The notes below the pieces were generated by a model, which was not told the DNA's origin, searched no databases, and saw only the letters and a list, made by a program, of their open reading frames with translations. Source: Methanosarcinales archaeon (lineage in GTDB: Archaea > Halobacteriota > Methanosarcinia > Methanosarcinales > Methanocomedenaceae). Taken from it: a stretch of DNA of 5,108 nucleotides. Shown one piece after another: positions 4,793 through 5,108 of the stretch. The position numbers and the translations under genes are program-made. Position 1 is the stretch's first letter; the number at the start of each line of letters is the position of its first letter. Location: contig JAUWTY010000093.1 of NCBI GenBank assembly GCA_030614485.1, forward strand, positions 1 through 5,108, given 5' to 3'.

Positions 4793-5108
4793 TTAACTGC
4801 CATTTGATTTCTTTTCCGTATCTCTATCAATATTTTCACCTTCAAACTTTTCAAGCAAAGACAAGTATTCTGAAACAAGCCTTTTGCTCATATTCGTAAC
4901 AAACGGAATTTTATTCAAAGGGATTCCATTTCTATATGCTGTTTTTACTCTTTCGTAGCTACTGATATATCGATCTGCTGCTCCTACAGTGTGATTGTAC
5001 TTCCTTGCAATATCAGGACTCTGTTTGTTTTCAAGATGCTCTGCAACAATTTGTACTTTGTGAGTGACAGTTCCGCCGATGTCATGAATAACGCCTCTAC
5101 TTGGAAGC
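4793..5108 (-). CDS. DUF1670-family protein, 3' part only
   Basis: The frame runs in from the right edge and gives the last 104 residues of a protein, beginning LPSRGVIHDIGGTVTHKVQIV and ending at TAA (4795-4793). The motif RG-x-IHDIG followed by HK and a helix-turn-helix-like segment (SPDIARKYNHTVGAADRYISSY, split around residue 40) matches DUF1670. That family is common in Methanosarcinales genomes and often found near mobile elements. In that family the segment resembles the DNA-binding part of resolvase or transposase-like proteins, but no enzyme activity is established that I know of. The tail (about 88-104) is charged and variable. The N-terminal part lies outside the window, so intactness cannot be judged. 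Confidence 0.72.
   Translation of the reverse strand, partial: LPSRGVIHDIGGTVTHKVQIVAEHLENKQSPDIARKYNHTVGAADRYISSYERVKTAYRNGIPLNKIPFVTNMSKRLVSEYLSLLEKFEGENIDRDTEKKSNGS

Overview
The window looks like a chromosomal stretch from a methanogen-related archaeon, most likely of the order Methanosarcinales (Methanosarcina, Methanoperedens or ANME-2 type). Several features point there: a sarcinarray-type surface protein with a PGF-CTERM sorting tail, a TrmB-family regulator, a DUF166 protein, a ferredoxin:thioredoxin-reductase-like protein next to a rubredoxin-like protein, a DUF1670 protein, and archaeal TATA boxes about 25 bases upstream of inferred transcript starts. The genus cannot be fixed from the sequence alone. 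Every gene I can support lies on the minus strand, so transcription runs from high to low coordinates; the plus-strand open frames look like shadows.

From the right edge in the direction of transcription: (1) the 3' part of a DUF1670 gene (4793-5108), closely followed by a perfect GTGTCA-CC-TGACAC inverted repeat. (2) A spacer of about 230 bases with a promoter and an 18-bp near-palindrome, then a secreted sarcinarray-family protein (3962-4561). (3) The first 93 codons of an HgcA-like corrinoid protein (3599-3880). Its frame ends just where the family's cobalamin-binding cap-helix motif should begin. (4) A DDE transposase remnant (3015-3533) abutting that break. (5) A two-gene operon, 2091-2928: a TrmB regulator, probably leaderless, and a DUF166 protein one base downstream. 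(6) A vapBC-type toxin-antitoxin pair (615-1253), with zero spacing between the genes and a palindrome in the leader. (7) A redox cluster: an FTR catalytic-subunit-like protein (233-508), a 51-residue rubredoxin-like protein (30-185), and the first codons of a third gene at the left edge.

Two small functional units stand out. One is a thiol-disulfide electron-transfer set (FTR-like plus rubredoxin-like) behind one strong promoter. The other is a regulator coupled to a cysteine-rich DUF166 protein of unknown function. The most notable single observation is the broken hgcA-like gene beside a transposase remnant, which looks like loss of a corrinoid methyl-transfer gene at this locus. I found no CRISPR array, rRNA or tRNA, and I do not claim a wholly new system.
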